A stretch of DNA of 64,000 bases from Trichobilharzia szidati (GCA_944472155.2 OX235279.1:156138199-156202198), one strand, 5' to 3'. Positions 47,861 through 59,539 are shown, counted from the first letter of the stretch. Notes: generated by a model not told the origin, from the letters alone. A program made the numbers and translations.

Positions 47861-48026
47861 AGTGTTTGCGTGGTGCAGTACGATTTAATCTGGTGTTGTG
47901 TTGTGTAGTATTGCTTGCTGTAGTGTAGAGGAAACAGAAGGGGAATTGTGTAAAAAAGAAACATGGTGACATCAGTCCCCATTTTGTATTTTTAATACTT
48001 TATGTGACATGTACATGTATTTATCT

Positions 48027-48032
48027 AATAAA
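48027..48032 (+). terminator. Polyadenylation signal of VARS
   Basis: AATAAA lies 167 bases after the VARS stop codon, in an otherwise AT-rich 3' UTR. It is the first canonical signal after the stop. Confidence 0.7.
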
Positions 48033-48114
48033 TCAACTTTTCTTAAATTTCATATGGGTCGCTGCTTTTTGGTGACTTACTAAGTTGTTTAACCATATAA
48101 AAGTATTAAATTGA

Positions 48115-48290
48115 GATAAGTTTTGAAAACTTGTCCTTTATGCTGAGTGCAATGGATTTCTACACTGATTTAAGAGTAATGAAGGTTTGTCTTACTTTTC
48201 CGAACTGATCCTAGTTGGCTTTAACATCTTCATTCTTGCGGGCTTTAGTCGAAACAATGCTTAGTAGATAAGTGAAAGATGCACAACCTT
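48115..48290 (-). mobile_element. LINE family A scrap downstream of VARS
   Basis: The minus strand follows residues 615-660 of the 805-residue frame (the IGKxRQTFITL-type segment), broken. Confidence 0.5.
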
Positions 48291-48679
48291 ATCGACTGAT
48301 TTCCGCTCATTACTCAAAACTGTATGCTTAAAGCCATTATTAAGAAATACCGCTTTAGCAATCAGTTTGGTATATTTTTAGATGAACTCGGTAATTACAT
48401 AGTAGGTTACATCATGAACAACCAGGTAGTGGCAAAAGAATTTTTGTAAGACAGGAGATATTAAATAGCTGTTCACTTTTTAGTTCTGAGTCACTTCAGT
48501 AGTCTGAACTCATTCATCTTTTTATGATCAATAACAAGACTGGCAGACCCCATTAGGCTATACTGATTGGTATAATTTATTTGGTTACTACTCACACATC
48601 AACATAAGATTTAATACCGTCTTCGAAATGTAAGTTAGAAGGATTAAACAGTACCATTGTTGACTGTTGTCGCCGGTAC

Positions 48680-50165
48680 TATAATGCCATGTTTGAAATG
48701 AAAGGCATATTAACGAAAAAACATAGAGAATGCATTAGAAAGCTAAAGTCGGATCACAGTATTATAATCACTTATCCTGACAATGGTTCAGGTATACTCA
48801 TCATGAACAAATGTGACTATATCGAAAAGAGGAGTGTTTTACTGGCACATCGTCCCAAGTTTCGAAAGTTGCGTAGTAGTAAAGATTCGGATGAAGCTAT
48901 GGAACTCCAGTTTATTGAGACTTTGAAGTCTTTAAGAGGTGAAAATCTTGTTGATACTTTTATATTCGTTACTGTTAAACCCCTCTGAACTCATACACAA
49001 AGGTTTTATGGTGTGTCGAAGATCCATAAGCAGGAAGCACCTCTACGTCCCGTTGTAGGTATGTTGAATTCGTCATTTCATTTAACCGCTAAATGGCGTG
49101 TAAATTTACTGGAGCCGATACATTGAAGATTAGTTACATATAATGTAAAAGATGTCTTTACTTTTGTTGACAATAATACAGTTATGAACTTAGTGGACTA
49201 AATTATGTTATCGTTGGACGTAACGTCATTATTCACCAATGTTTCCCTTGTTGAAACAGTGAACTATATACGAGAGCAGGTTTTAGGAAATAGAACAGAT
49301 ATTGGGATCATACCTGTGGGATTAAAGCAATTATTGTTAAAATGTACTATGAATATTCATTTTGTATTCAACGAGAAGTTTCACCGTCAAATAGTTGGAG
49401 TTGCTATGGCTCTTCCCAGGTCACTCATTAGCTGACATCTTCTTAGCTAAATTAAAAAATGGTCCTCTAGGAGAGGTATTAAACGAACTTGAATATGGTT
49501 TCTGTTATGCAAATGATACATTCATCGTTTTTGACAATAATATGGATAAACAAAATCTGATGCAAGTCTTTAATAATGTACACTTGGCAATTAAATTCAC
49601 GTCTAAATCAGAATATCAAGGTAGCATACCCTTTTGGGAAGTTCTTACTAAAAGGTTAGGTAGCACATTAGAGCGAAATATCTATAGAAAAGTAACGCGG
49701 AATGGACAACATATCCATACAATATAAGCAGAATTTAATTGGGTGTCTTAGTCATAGAATCAGACTCATGTGTACCAAGGATTGTATTGAAGATGAAATT
49801 GAAGATATTAAAAGGACCTTACTGCAAACTGGTTATCTCAACGATTTTGCAAAGAAGTATATTTCTAAAACAACTGGTAAAATTAAACTGGTCATGGTGG
49901 CTATGACAATGCTTTATTTAAGGCTGCAGTTCAAAGGCGACAAATCCAGTGACACACTGAACCGTAGGTTTATCAGATCTATTGAAAGAACTATCCATGC
50001 TGCAGAACTACACATCAGTTCCTCAACAAAACCTGTACTGACACTATGCATCAGAGATTAATTGCCAAAGATAGCCAAATCAATGTGTGGATACAAATTC
50101 AACCTATTTTTGGGAGTCATAAATCCTTCCTCTAATTTCTTTGTATAGCATATTCTCCTAGCTCT
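48680..50165 (+). mobile_element. Penelope-like element, reverse transcriptase plus start of GIY-YIG
   Basis: In order, across several frames: DHSIIITYPDNGSGILIMNK, KFYGVSKIHKQEAPLRPVVG, MLSLDVTSLFTNVSLVETVN, a frameshift near 49415 in the GxAMGSPLS block, LADIFLAKLK, YANDTFIVF (49507-49533) in place of YVDDTFIV, then the thumb and linker, and TKPVLTLCIRD before the nuclease, where the copy ends. The catalytic Asp pair is broken (N-D) and stops occur at about 48986 and 49125, so it is inactive. Confidence 0.85.
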
Positions 50166-50184
50166 TTAGTACAGAATCTTGACT

Positions 50185-50555
50185 AGTGTTCGTTTAAAAC
50201 TGTCTGGACCAAAACTATTAAAATGTAGTTATTATCCATTCCAAGTAGGATTTCAGTCAATTGACATCTTGAGACTACCATATCCTAGGCGTTGCATGGC
50301 AATGTCATGGAAATGGAACTTTCCATCTTTTTCATGTTCCATAGTAAATTCAATATTTGTATGTGGATCGTTAAATAATCCGATTAGGTAGGAAGCATGA
50401 ATTTCATTGTTGCATACTACAAATCTGTTATCGACAGTAAGAAGTTGTTCCGTCGATTGCATGCTTCAACTTTGTTTTTCAAGGTTGGACATGAAGATAT
50501 CAGCTAAAACAGGACTGAGTGGACTGCCAATTGCTACATCACCTATTTATTATTG
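50185..50555 (-). mobile_element. Penelope-like element, second lineage
   Basis: The minus strand reads VAIGSPLSPVLADIFMSNLE, then a gap where the catalytic motif should be, then FNDPHTNIEFTMEHEKDGKF and HFHDIAM. It overlaps nothing but lies tail-near to the + strand copy. The sequence is too different to be an inverted duplicate of it. Confidence 0.75.
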
Positions 50556-50936
50556 ATTGGTATAATATGAAAGTTGTAGGTTAGCAAGTGAAGTGAGACA
50601 GAGAGCTATAGGTGAATGGTTCAGAAGTAGTAAAGTAATTTGAATCACAAATACGAAGAAATACTATACAGGAATTGAAGAATACATGTCAGTCATCGGG
50701 GATTTAATAACCTCACTTCAAATGATACACGGTTAGTTTGCGAGCTAATGTATGCAATATAAATTTTCAACAGAGGTTAGAGGTTGTTTATTGTTAGTTA
50801 GTAACAAAGATGGCTTTGTTATACAGTTTTACAGAGGTAGAATGCCAACCAACAATGCAAGTGGGCTGGTTTCAATTACTATCTGATTGAGATGATCAGT
50901 TGTATGTCGCTCATATTAATCTGCAGTGCTTTCTAA

Positions 50937-51193
50937 CCTGATCAAGGTGATCTAAACACAGGACGACGGGTTTGCTCGTTTGGGGTCGAGCTTAGCAATG
51001 GTGCACCTGGTTCGACTCATGCCAGGGGGACTAATCAGTTCACGCCACTTGATTTATGCCCAGCTACTTAGACAAACTGCTCATGCCACAAATCACATTC
51101 ACAATTTGAAATTTACACAGTTTGAGTACCACTGATAAGCTAAGTCCCAAATGAGCAAAACGACCGCCTAGTGTTTAAGTCATCTTGATCTGG
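50937..51193. mobile_element. MITE-like element with long terminal inverted repeats
   Basis: The left end CCTGATCAAGGTGATCTAAA, continuing to 50996, and the right end (51139-51193, complement CCAGATCAAGATGACTTAAA) are imperfect inverted repeats of about 55-60 bases around a core of about 140 bases without coding capacity. Related ends occur near 320, 4675-4730, 28610 and 58505. No convincing target duplication was found. Confidence 0.65.
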
Positions 51194-51372
51194 TTGACTA
51201 GCAGGCACCACCGGTTGATATGATTGGTAAACAAACTACTCATCTCAGTCAATCAGCAGTATATAGTTTTATGCAAATAAACTGTTGACATTGAAGAGTC
51301 ACGAAGGATCCAGTGACCTTAGAAATAGCCACTGCTCTAAGAAGTAAATTTGGTCCTCTAACTCAGTCCTAA

Positions 51373-51420
51373 GCGTACTGATGAAAAGTTCCAAACTAGG
51401 ACGAAACAGCTATCCAATAC
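51373..51420 (+). ncRNA. Hammerhead ribozyme remnant
   Basis: GTACTGATGAAAAGTTCCAA, then ACTAGGACGAAACAGCTATC and CAATAC. Stem II and box 2 are good. Stem I (GTACTG with CAATAC) pairs except for one position. Box 1 is changed. Confidence 0.5.
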
Positions 51421-51914
51421 TACTAGGTTTTCCAATGGTTCCCTAACTGATGTCAGCTCATAATGAAATCCTCCTACCAGTCGTAAGCCTAATCTTTCCT
51501 TATACTAACCCTTATCCATCCTTAATATATGTCTGACTAATCTATCCTAGCCAACCCTAGTATCTCCGTATTTAGGTTAACCTAAAGCCTATCTTTCCTA
51601 AGCTAAAACCTAACCTTAATCTTTTATAAAATCTAGTCTACAACTAATCAGATATCCGTAAGAATTTATCCCATGATTGCTGAAAATTACAAAAACACGG
51701 AAAAAGATGAACCTATTCTCCTAAAAAACCCAAGCAGAAGACGCCCTAATTTGGGGACGGATGATGTTGGGTAGGTGAAAGCCTTCAAGCAGTGAGTCAT
51801 CCTTTGTGTCCAATTCCAGTGAAGGCAGTGAATGTCCGCAACAAGTTAGAGAATAACAATACTGATAAGATTACATAAGAAATGAGAAGATAAGATTGGG
51901 GATGGGCTGTCTTC

Positions 51915-52290
51915 ATGAAATATGTCTTCTCGATGTTTACTTAAATTCCTGTTATCGCTGCCTCCACCTTCTCCCAACTTGTCCATGGTTTTCGTCTATA
52001 GATGTTCGAGTTTGTGTGACATAAGGCATAAATCATCCGTACTAGCTATAGATCATTTAGAGTCTTTTTTCAGTCTAGTGCTTGTCCATCTGCTTGTTCC
52101 CCACGGTGTATTGCATGGTACAGTCAAACACAGTCGTCAATGTCATCGTTGGTGAAAGTAGCCGACCTTGCCTTATTTGAATTAATTCGTTGAACTTTTC
52201 ATTGCTAATCAACCACTAAGCGTATGAGCTTATCATATAGCCGACGTGTATAAAGGTCTGAAGCACTGAAGAAAAATGTTGTCTTGATTT
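51915..52290 (-). mobile_element. LINE family A, reverse-transcriptase motif B-C region
   Basis: The minus strand corresponds to residues 470-570 of the 805-residue frame (GRLLSPTM for [14 protein letters not shown]-like for LISHKL), broken by stops. Confidence 0.6.
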
Positions 52291-52469
52291 TTGTTTAAAC
52301 AGGTTGGGATTACTTTAAATAAATTCATAATGATTCAGTCTGACTCGGCGCTCAAATTATTCCAAGAAATCCGTAACATCTATGGTCTGGATGTTTATAA
52401 TCATCTGTAGATAGTTGAATTTAATGAGCATATGACATTATAAAAATGGCACTTGCTTACTTAATGAAA

Positions 52470-52690
52470 CCTCATGTCACGTTTGTGTTGATTCAGTCAC
52501 TTCATGGGGAGAGGGTGGATTATTGGAACCAGGTCAAATTCTGTCATTCCCAATCAAACAACTTATATTCTACTTAGTATGAAACGCTTCAAATATGAGG
52601 AGTTGTCTGTGTAGTTTCTGAAATCTTTTCGGATGATTTCAGTATTTTGACGTTATGCACAAGCTTTTCTAGTTCCGTTATCTAAGAATA
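52470..52690 (-). mobile_element. Penelope-like element 3' end
   Basis: The sequence parallels 45285-45420 (ATTGGAACCAGGTCAAATTC for the region of the KWEPNS segment), including the CATGGGGAGAGGGTGGATTA non-coding end. It belongs to the same PLE lineage as the 45-kb copy. Confidence 0.65.
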
Positions 52691-53489
52691 ACTACAGACA
52701 ACTGATACCTTTACGCCGATTGGGGGGGGGGAGGATACGAATACTACTAACAATATTCCTTGGAGAGTGTTTTCTTCCTCCTAATGCATAGAAATATTAA
52801 TGATATATTCCCATTTTCTTCCATCTTAATGAGACATTCTAGAAAAGACGACTACTCACTGTAGTCTGACACCGCTTCCGAAGTAAACTCAATGCTGAAA
52901 GACTGACTGTTTGCATTTGTTTCTCGTAGTAAATTTAACACAAGCTGTAACCGTCGAGAAACAGTGTTTAGTGAATTCACAAATTTCGGTAGGATTTATC
53001 AGCTAAGTAATCGACAAACGTTGGATGTTTAGTATTCATGATCGCATCCTTAGGAGATCAGTCACACGGGAAATTTCGGATGCTAAGTAACAGCTTTATG
53101 CTTAATAATAGTCAAGTTAGTAAAGAAGTTCTTGATTTTGCTGAAGCTGATGCAATCAATTTAGACAAGCTGGATGTATGTAGTAGTTAGCTTAAATCTA
53201 CCCTGCTAGCATCATTTTATTTTACTTATACAGTTTTCTTTCCCTTCGCTCTTCTATTTAATATGTTTATTTCCATTATTATTATTATTTTATCGGACGC
53301 ACTGTTAGCTTTCTTAGGACATTAGCAAGTTTAAAGTCAATTTTCAGTAATAATCTCGGTGAAGAGTGTTCAATCTATCATGTTATTTGGTCCCATATAG
53401 TTTAAATAAGTTGAATTTATTTATGAAGTGTTGGTTTGCATGAATTTGATTGCTTACATGTTTGATGAGGAGATGACATCAGTTAGAAG

Positions 53490-53640
53490 ACCATTAAAAA
53501 ACCTCTTTCGTCCTAGTTTCGGACTTATCGGCAGTAAGCACCCATAAGGTGTCGAACCTAGGACCTTTCATTAACAAGATGATTTGGTAGACTATTCAGC
53601 CTCTGGGACCTGATCCAATGGCCTATGGACTCCAGCTTCT
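53490..53640 (-). mobile_element. SM-alpha-like SINE with hammerhead remnant, minus strand
   Basis: The minus strand has a tRNA-like part with AGGTTCGACACC, then CTTACTGCCGATAAGTCCGA and AACTAGGACGAAAGAGG. Stem II (GTCC/GGAC) and GAAA are perfect; box 1 is CCGATAA instead of CTGANGA. Confidence 0.55.
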
Positions 53641-54039
53641 GTAGAAGTTCTAGTGAAAAGTCGCAACCATTGTAGTCTGACCAAGTCATGTAACAGACCA
53701 GCTACTCGCCTCTGATAGCGAAATGGCAGAAGCTGAAATTCATGGGCCACTGAGCGGTGTATTAGATCACCTAGTTATCGGAAGGTCTTGGGTTCAAACC
53801 CAAGTGGCTACGTGTTTCAGAAGAGTTTTAAATTTATGTATTTGTTCTTCTACGAATTTTCCTTATATTTCAATATTATGAAATCTAGATGTTGATAACT
53901 CTATTAATTCAATCACAATAACTCCAGTTTATACGTTAATATATACTTTGATGAATACTATTCACTTATTCCTAATGATGTTAAGAGATTATCACTGATC
54001 ACCTATAGATCCTATATTTGTTCAAACTGCCCCTTATCT

Positions 54040-54300
54040 GTTGCTGTCACAATGTTCACCCTCAAAAAGAATAAATAAAAAAATAATAATGTTTGTAGAT
54101 GCCTATTCAGCTGAGGATTCCTTGTACAGAAATTTAAGAATTCATTATCTGCTACTTTTTTCCAGAGCTTTTGCTTGTTCTACGTTGATTGTCCAGTTTT
54201 TAACCAATAATGAATTACACTGGCCTCATTTCAGTGTAGAATGAAGACATCATCAACATATCTTTTGCATATTTTTGGGGTGAGTAAGCTCACTAGTTTT
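54040..54300 (-). mobile_element. Penelope-like element, catalytic segment
   Basis: The minus strand reads PKICKRYVDDVFIL, an intact YVDD reverse-transcriptase catalytic motif, followed by a decayed palm/thumb region. No other PLE fragment here keeps both aspartates. Confidence 0.65.
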
Positions 54301-54309
54301 ACCAATAAT

Positions 54310-55030
54310 TGCTAATGGCTTTGTGATAACATTTGAAGATAACAACTCATGTCATCAGATCACCAATCAACTTAATTAATTCATGTATAATCTGAAATTC
54401 TTAATCTTTCCTAATTGAAATGTGTACTAGAAACATCTTTTATAATTTCTTATAATTACTATTGATTTTCATCACTTTTTCTTATTATCATTATTATTAC
54501 TATTATTTTCTTCAGTAACTCACCGTTCACCGTTTTACAACTCTTACAGAAGAAATAGAAACAGCATCTTAACCCTTGGGAGAAAACCGGAATAAGAAAA
54601 TATCATGATTACTCCTCAAATAATACAAAATTTATTGTTTATTCTTGCAGTTATTAACTAGAATCTCATTGATTTCGGTGAATGTACGAATCAGGTTTGA
54701 GATTAACAATGTCGCTTAAATTGCAGAAGAAATGAGATGGAATGGTACAGAATCTTTGTTAGGAAACTGAATAACCACATAGATGTATGGAAGTGGACTC
54801 TCCAGATTGTTGATGGAGGTGGGGAAGGGAGTTGACCATAAAATATAGTTATCAGCACGTAAAATTAATACTTACTAATGACTGAATACAGAATGGAGTT
54901 CAAGTGACTAGTCGTGGTAGACCAGGATTGGGTGCAACAAGTTTCCCAGTGTGAGTACAAATACTCGTCGACAGCATAAGCTGACGGTGGTGATTTGCAC
55001 CCCTTTGCTGAATGCAGCAGACTACCACAC
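54310..55030. other. Spacer with nothing recognised
   Basis: AT-rich intergenic sequence downstream of VARS. No protein or RNA signature is seen. Confidence 0.5.
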
Positions 55031-55039
55031 TCATTTCAA

Positions 55040-55740
55040 ACTTATGAAGGTCTGTATCGCTATTCTAGTCCCAGCTGGCCTCGACGATCACTTCTGTTCC
55101 GCCTGCAATTGAAATGGTACTGCATGAATAAGTGAAATATGTGCCTCCACTTAGATTTTTCCCATTTATGATAATGGCTATCGCTTTTGTTTTTAGTCGT
55201 GTGGCTATCTTCATCACTTCTATCTTCTCTTTGCGAGCCTGAAGTTCTGCCTTTGATGCCTGTCTCTCATACCAAGTTGTTGGTTTCTGCCTGTAGATCT
55301 TCGAATTTGTGCGACAGTATGCATAAATCATTCGTGAAGTCCACTGCATGCCTGTCTTCTCACTCTCCACCATCTGTTGCATTATCTAGTCAACCACAAT
55401 CAGGAGAGTCATCTTTGAAAATAGGTAAACGTTTTTCACCACAGCTTCCACTTTGAAGACATCACTTAGTTTTCTATTTTGAACCATTTGGTGTATGGAC
55501 TGGTCAAACAGTTGTTCTGTTAGGCTGATACAAGTTTGCGTAGATACACTACATAGTGTTGGGAGAGTTTGCAAATTACTTCACAGATAATGCCACCAAA
55601 GTCGATTAAGTTAAGGTAAAGAATGTTGGGACTACTATTCCATGTTCTATTCGATTAACAGCCTGAATAGTTTATTCCAAATAGGTACTGTTCCACACTC
55701 TTCGTAGCGATTTTCAACATTTCTCTCTCTAACGGTTGCT
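55040..55740 (-). mobile_element. LINE family A reverse-transcriptase region
   Basis: Minus-strand frames include EKTGMQWTSRMIYAYCRTNS, IEVMKIATRLKTKAIAIIIN then GKNLSGGTYFTYSCSTI, matching residues 525-620 of the 805-residue frame. The catalytic FADD is replaced. Confidence 0.72.
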
Positions 55741-55829
55741 GAAAGTTTACTATTTGACTTAGTTAATTTACAAAATATCTGAAATATTTAAAAAATTATT
55801 TTTAACTGGGGTGTGTTCTTAGTTTTTCG

Positions 55830-56975
55830 TTATCTAAAACCTCGCCTTGTTTCTTCCGGCCCCAAACACAGGAAAAGAGGCAGGGTCAGGAGTGGAGCTA
55901 GCGATCCTACTGCAGGAAATCAACGATATTGCCACAGAAACTTCAAATTGCAAGAAAAATATTTTAAAAAATATAAAAACGAACCTATTTCTCGTCGGAA
56001 TTGATGAGACGAAATGATGTGGGTTGGGGAAAGCTGATGCGTCTTCTTTCGATGAAAACAAAAGTAAGGATAGGGACGTGGAACGTTCGTACGCTGCATG
56101 AAGCTTGGAAGGCCGTCTAGGTTGACTAAAGAAGTGAGAACATTTGGTGTGAAAGTGCGAGAGCAGGCAGAATGGATGTGACTGCCACTGATGATATTCC
56201 TAGTTATGGTGGACTGAAGTGTGTGGGGACTGTGGCGAGCGAGAAGTCAGAAATACGTTGGACCGATAAGAAGAATCCAAAAGGTCTGGACTTTGCGAAC
56301 GATTCGTGTTGGATGTCACATGAATTCGAAGACTCAAGGGCAAAAACCAACAAACTGGCGGAAGAAGCATCGATGGCAGAACTTCAAGTGAACACAGAGT
56401 AGACGGAGGTTGTGCAGATAGTCAACAACAACAGCCATCAATATCAGTGGCGGAAATTCGAAACAGGTCAATTCTTCCATTTATCAAGCTAGGTGACAGT
56501 ATGGATTGGGAAGACAGGACAAACCTAAATTGTTCTGAAGTCAGTTTGTGAATCTGCTTCAATCACACACACGAAATCCGGATTCTCAACACCAATGTTA
56601 CGTCATCCAGGCATTTCTTCTACATGCGTAAGAAACGTGGCGTTGATGTCATGAAAGTAATTTTCAACAGATTACTGCATATTATTTTTATCAACATTTA
56701 GTTATCTTCGCTTCATATTGAAGATCAAATATCGAGCTATGAAGAATCAGCAACGAGAAATTCTAGGAACGAACCAATCAAGAACCTTTTGCTCAATAAA
56801 TATGTGAGAGTAAAAGAAGTTGAATTGGACACACGCAGAGGAGACCATCGTATGACATCGCGTGCCAGCCAGGCCATCGCTCGAGTGGAACCTGAATGGG
56901 AAAGGAAGAGTGAGGATGTGCTGTTGATCCTATATGTCTGACTCTGAACCCAAGGGAAGAATAATAGTAATATTT
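55830..56975 (+). mobile_element. LINE family A with 5' region, internally deleted
   Basis: The 5' non-coding part (GGAGCTAGCGATCCTACTGC, ACAGAAACTTCAAATTGCAA) is followed by the endonuclease start (RTWNVRT), then a jump to the reverse transcriptase (EIRWTDKKNPKGLDFANDSC, with FAND for FADD), the C-terminal region and the tail at about 56945-56975. It is one of two copies that keep the 5' end. Confidence 0.78.
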
Positions 56976-56979
56976 AAAT

Positions 56980-58090
56980 TAATCATCTATCTTCATTATT
57001 ATTCCTACTATTACTTATTTCAGTAATACACCTTTCCACATTTCACCCCTCTTCCAGAACACAACGAAACAAAGCGAGCTCAACACCTGAAAAACAAAAA
57101 ATAAAAAAATCTCCTGAGTCAGAAAAATCATTTATCCTAACTAATCATTACACATGAAACATATTGTTGACTGTTTACTTCTGTTATCCTATGTGAGTAA
57201 ACATAATAATGAATTTCGTGGGAAGACATCTTTGTTTGACATCATTTCTCATTTGAATCGTGATAGTAATAGTTATCGTTAAATGCATCTGACCTGTATT
57301 TGTTTTGATATATATGTATATATATATATATATATATACAGAGAGAGAGAGATGAATATATAGATGAAAGATAGATAAGTGGATATAGTGGTAGATAAGA
57401 CAATGTTTAGATAGGACATTGAGAGAAGAGGTCAGGTTTCATTCAATATCCCACTTTTTACTCATATCAGGCAGACAAGAAGTTGTTATTGTTATTGGAC
57501 ATGTACACATTCGATTGCTTCCTTGATTGGTCGTTATTTTTTACATATCACCATAATCCCAGGCTTATTAGGAATTCTACAAAGAAACCCTGATTTTACT
57601 TTTTCTTGTTCATCATACATATGTAAGTGATATCCTCCTGTTACTCATACCTGTCAGTCAGTGAGTAGTATACCCCAAGCATGGCAGATTGCTTGATTGT
57701 TGTTCTTAGAATATATTTTTATCCTAAAACTAAGATAAACAAATGACAGAATGGACATAAAATGACAACTAGTAAATAATTATTATTGGTATTATTACTG
57801 ATTTCTTGATTTGTGATCAACATTTGCGTGCTGTAAACATGAACTTCAAGATAAGGCGAACAGAGAGAGAGAGAGCAGAATGGGGGGGGGGATATGATCC
57901 AAATTGGCTTTTAGATAATATGATCAAAACCTAAATGTTCACTATTTTTTTATTTGCAGATTTCTTAATTTTATCTCTCCTAAAATAACACAGAAAAGCA
58001 GTTATAATTTGATGCTCACTAATGAATGACTGACTGAAAAATGAAGTCACCTGAATATATGTGTAAAACTTGGGCACTGTGGTAGTAAGT
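56980..58090. other. Spacer with microsatellites
   Basis: (AT)n at about 57308-57338 followed by (GA)n at 57339-57350, and another (GA)n/poly-G at 57861-57892. No gene is recognised. Confidence 0.6.
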
Positions 58091-58093
58091 AAT

Positions 58094-58209
58094 TCCATAT
58101 TAGTTTGTTTATTAGGTATATCACACAGTGAAACAGTATTATTTACTGGATAGTACAGTAAATAATACTGTTTACTGTGTGATATACCTAATAAACAAAC
58201 TAATATGGA
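58094..58209. repeat. Long near-perfect DNA hairpin
   Basis: Arms 58094-58148 and 58156-58209 are reverse complements over their whole length, apart from one base present only in the left arm. The loop is GATAGTA. The arm sequence is a unit of a dispersed repeat also seen at 15090, 38690 and 62480. Confidence 0.92.
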
Positions 58210-58499
58210 AGTCACCTGAAAATTTAAGAGAAAATGGTGACCAATGGGGTCCACTGAGTCAGATGTGAGGAGATACACAAGCTGAGAACACTGGCTGGCG
58301 TTTGCGCTGAAAACAGCTGCCCTCACCTTTTGATGATTTTCTTACTACAGTTTCTCTAGGAAACCGAAATTATTATCCAAATCACAATATTTGGTCACCT
58401 TGGTAATATCAAATAAATGATAATCAAGAAAGTAAGCATCAGTGTATGACACAATATTTTACGAATGGCATGTTGATAACATTAGTCTTCAGCTAAGCA

Positions 58500-58640
58500 G
58501 ATCATCGAAGTGATCTAAACACAATCAGGGGTCCGTTTCGCTTATTTGGCTCTGAGTTCATTAGGGCAGTATATGTAGATTTCGACTCAGTATCAGTACT
58601 CCTCGAATACTCTTATCCATTAAATCAATCAGTAGTAAAT
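58500..58640. mobile_element. MITE-like repeat, left end
   Basis: GAAGTGATCTAAACACAATC and CCGTTTCGCTTATTTGGCTC resemble the terminal repeat of the 50937-51193 element. The right arm is not found. Confidence 0.45.
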
Positions 58641-58649
58641 AACATCATC

Positions 58650-59530
58650 TCTTAGTCATCTGAAACGTTTCCCACCTCTGTTGTTGTTTATCATGAAATC
58701 CATGGGGAAAAAACGAGAAAATATCCTACCTCTGCCTTTCTTTTTTACTCTTCCCCCTTCTAATCTTCCCTCAAATTTTCATTAAATCAAAGTATAACAA
58801 TGGTAACTGATTCAATTCTCCGTGTATACTTAAACTAACTGAGGTGTAAATAAGTCAGGAAAGTGAGCGAATTCTTCCATTAACAAAAAAGAATAGTAAT
58901 TATAAATTTGTTTGTTTTATCAAGTATCAAAGCATAACTAACTGATCAAAATCGGTACACAGTCGAACAACTTTCACGAAAATTCATAAACTTATGAAAT
59001 TATTTTTGAAAAAATAAAATAAAAACATAAAAATTCCTAGTTATAAATATTGTTATTTTTATTTCTCACTGAAATTTAACAAAATTATTGAACATTTGTT
59101 CAAATGAAGCAATAATTTATAAATGTAAAGTAATTTGATTGGTCAAGATGTTTTCTAATGACCTTGGATCCTTTTCTTAATGAAGCGAGTATGACTAAAC
59201 AACTTATGTGTTATCAGCTAAGTAATTCACTTTCCACTGCATTTTAGGAACAATAACATGGTCAGGGTGGGAAAATAAGAGACACTGAAAACATTTTTTT
59301 CATAAGGATATACATTAGAAATCATTCACTTTTCAAAAGGATCATCAAGATTTTCGCTGTATTTTGAGATAAAGTTTTGAAGGACTGGGAAGAAAGAGAC
59401 AGAGAGGAATAGATTTTGGAGGATTACTAGCAATAAATGTTGGTTCAATAGGTTGGGCATCAGATGAATAGATTTGAAATGAGCGAAAAGTAGAGAATTA
59501 TTATCAAGTCAGTGCGCCTACATGGTTCAC
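58650..59530. other. AT-rich spacer
   Basis: Poly-T and poly-A rich sequence. No coding or RNA feature is recognised. Confidence 0.5.
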
Positions 59531-59539
59531 AGACGGCCC

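Noticed and set aside
46426..46731. 101-codon + strand frame in the last VARS intron
   Set aside because: It shows no conserved residues. It lies between exons that join in phase without it, and it ends near a SINE-like box B.
50185..50555. Inverted duplicate of the 48.7-kb Penelope-like copy
   Set aside because: Both encode the same protein region, but the residues differ too much for a recent duplication. Two separate lineages explain it better.
57931..58326. 131-codon minus-strand open frame as a gene
   Set aside because: The frame runs through the hairpin at 58094-58209, which explains its length. The composition is AT-driven, and there is no splice or domain evidence.
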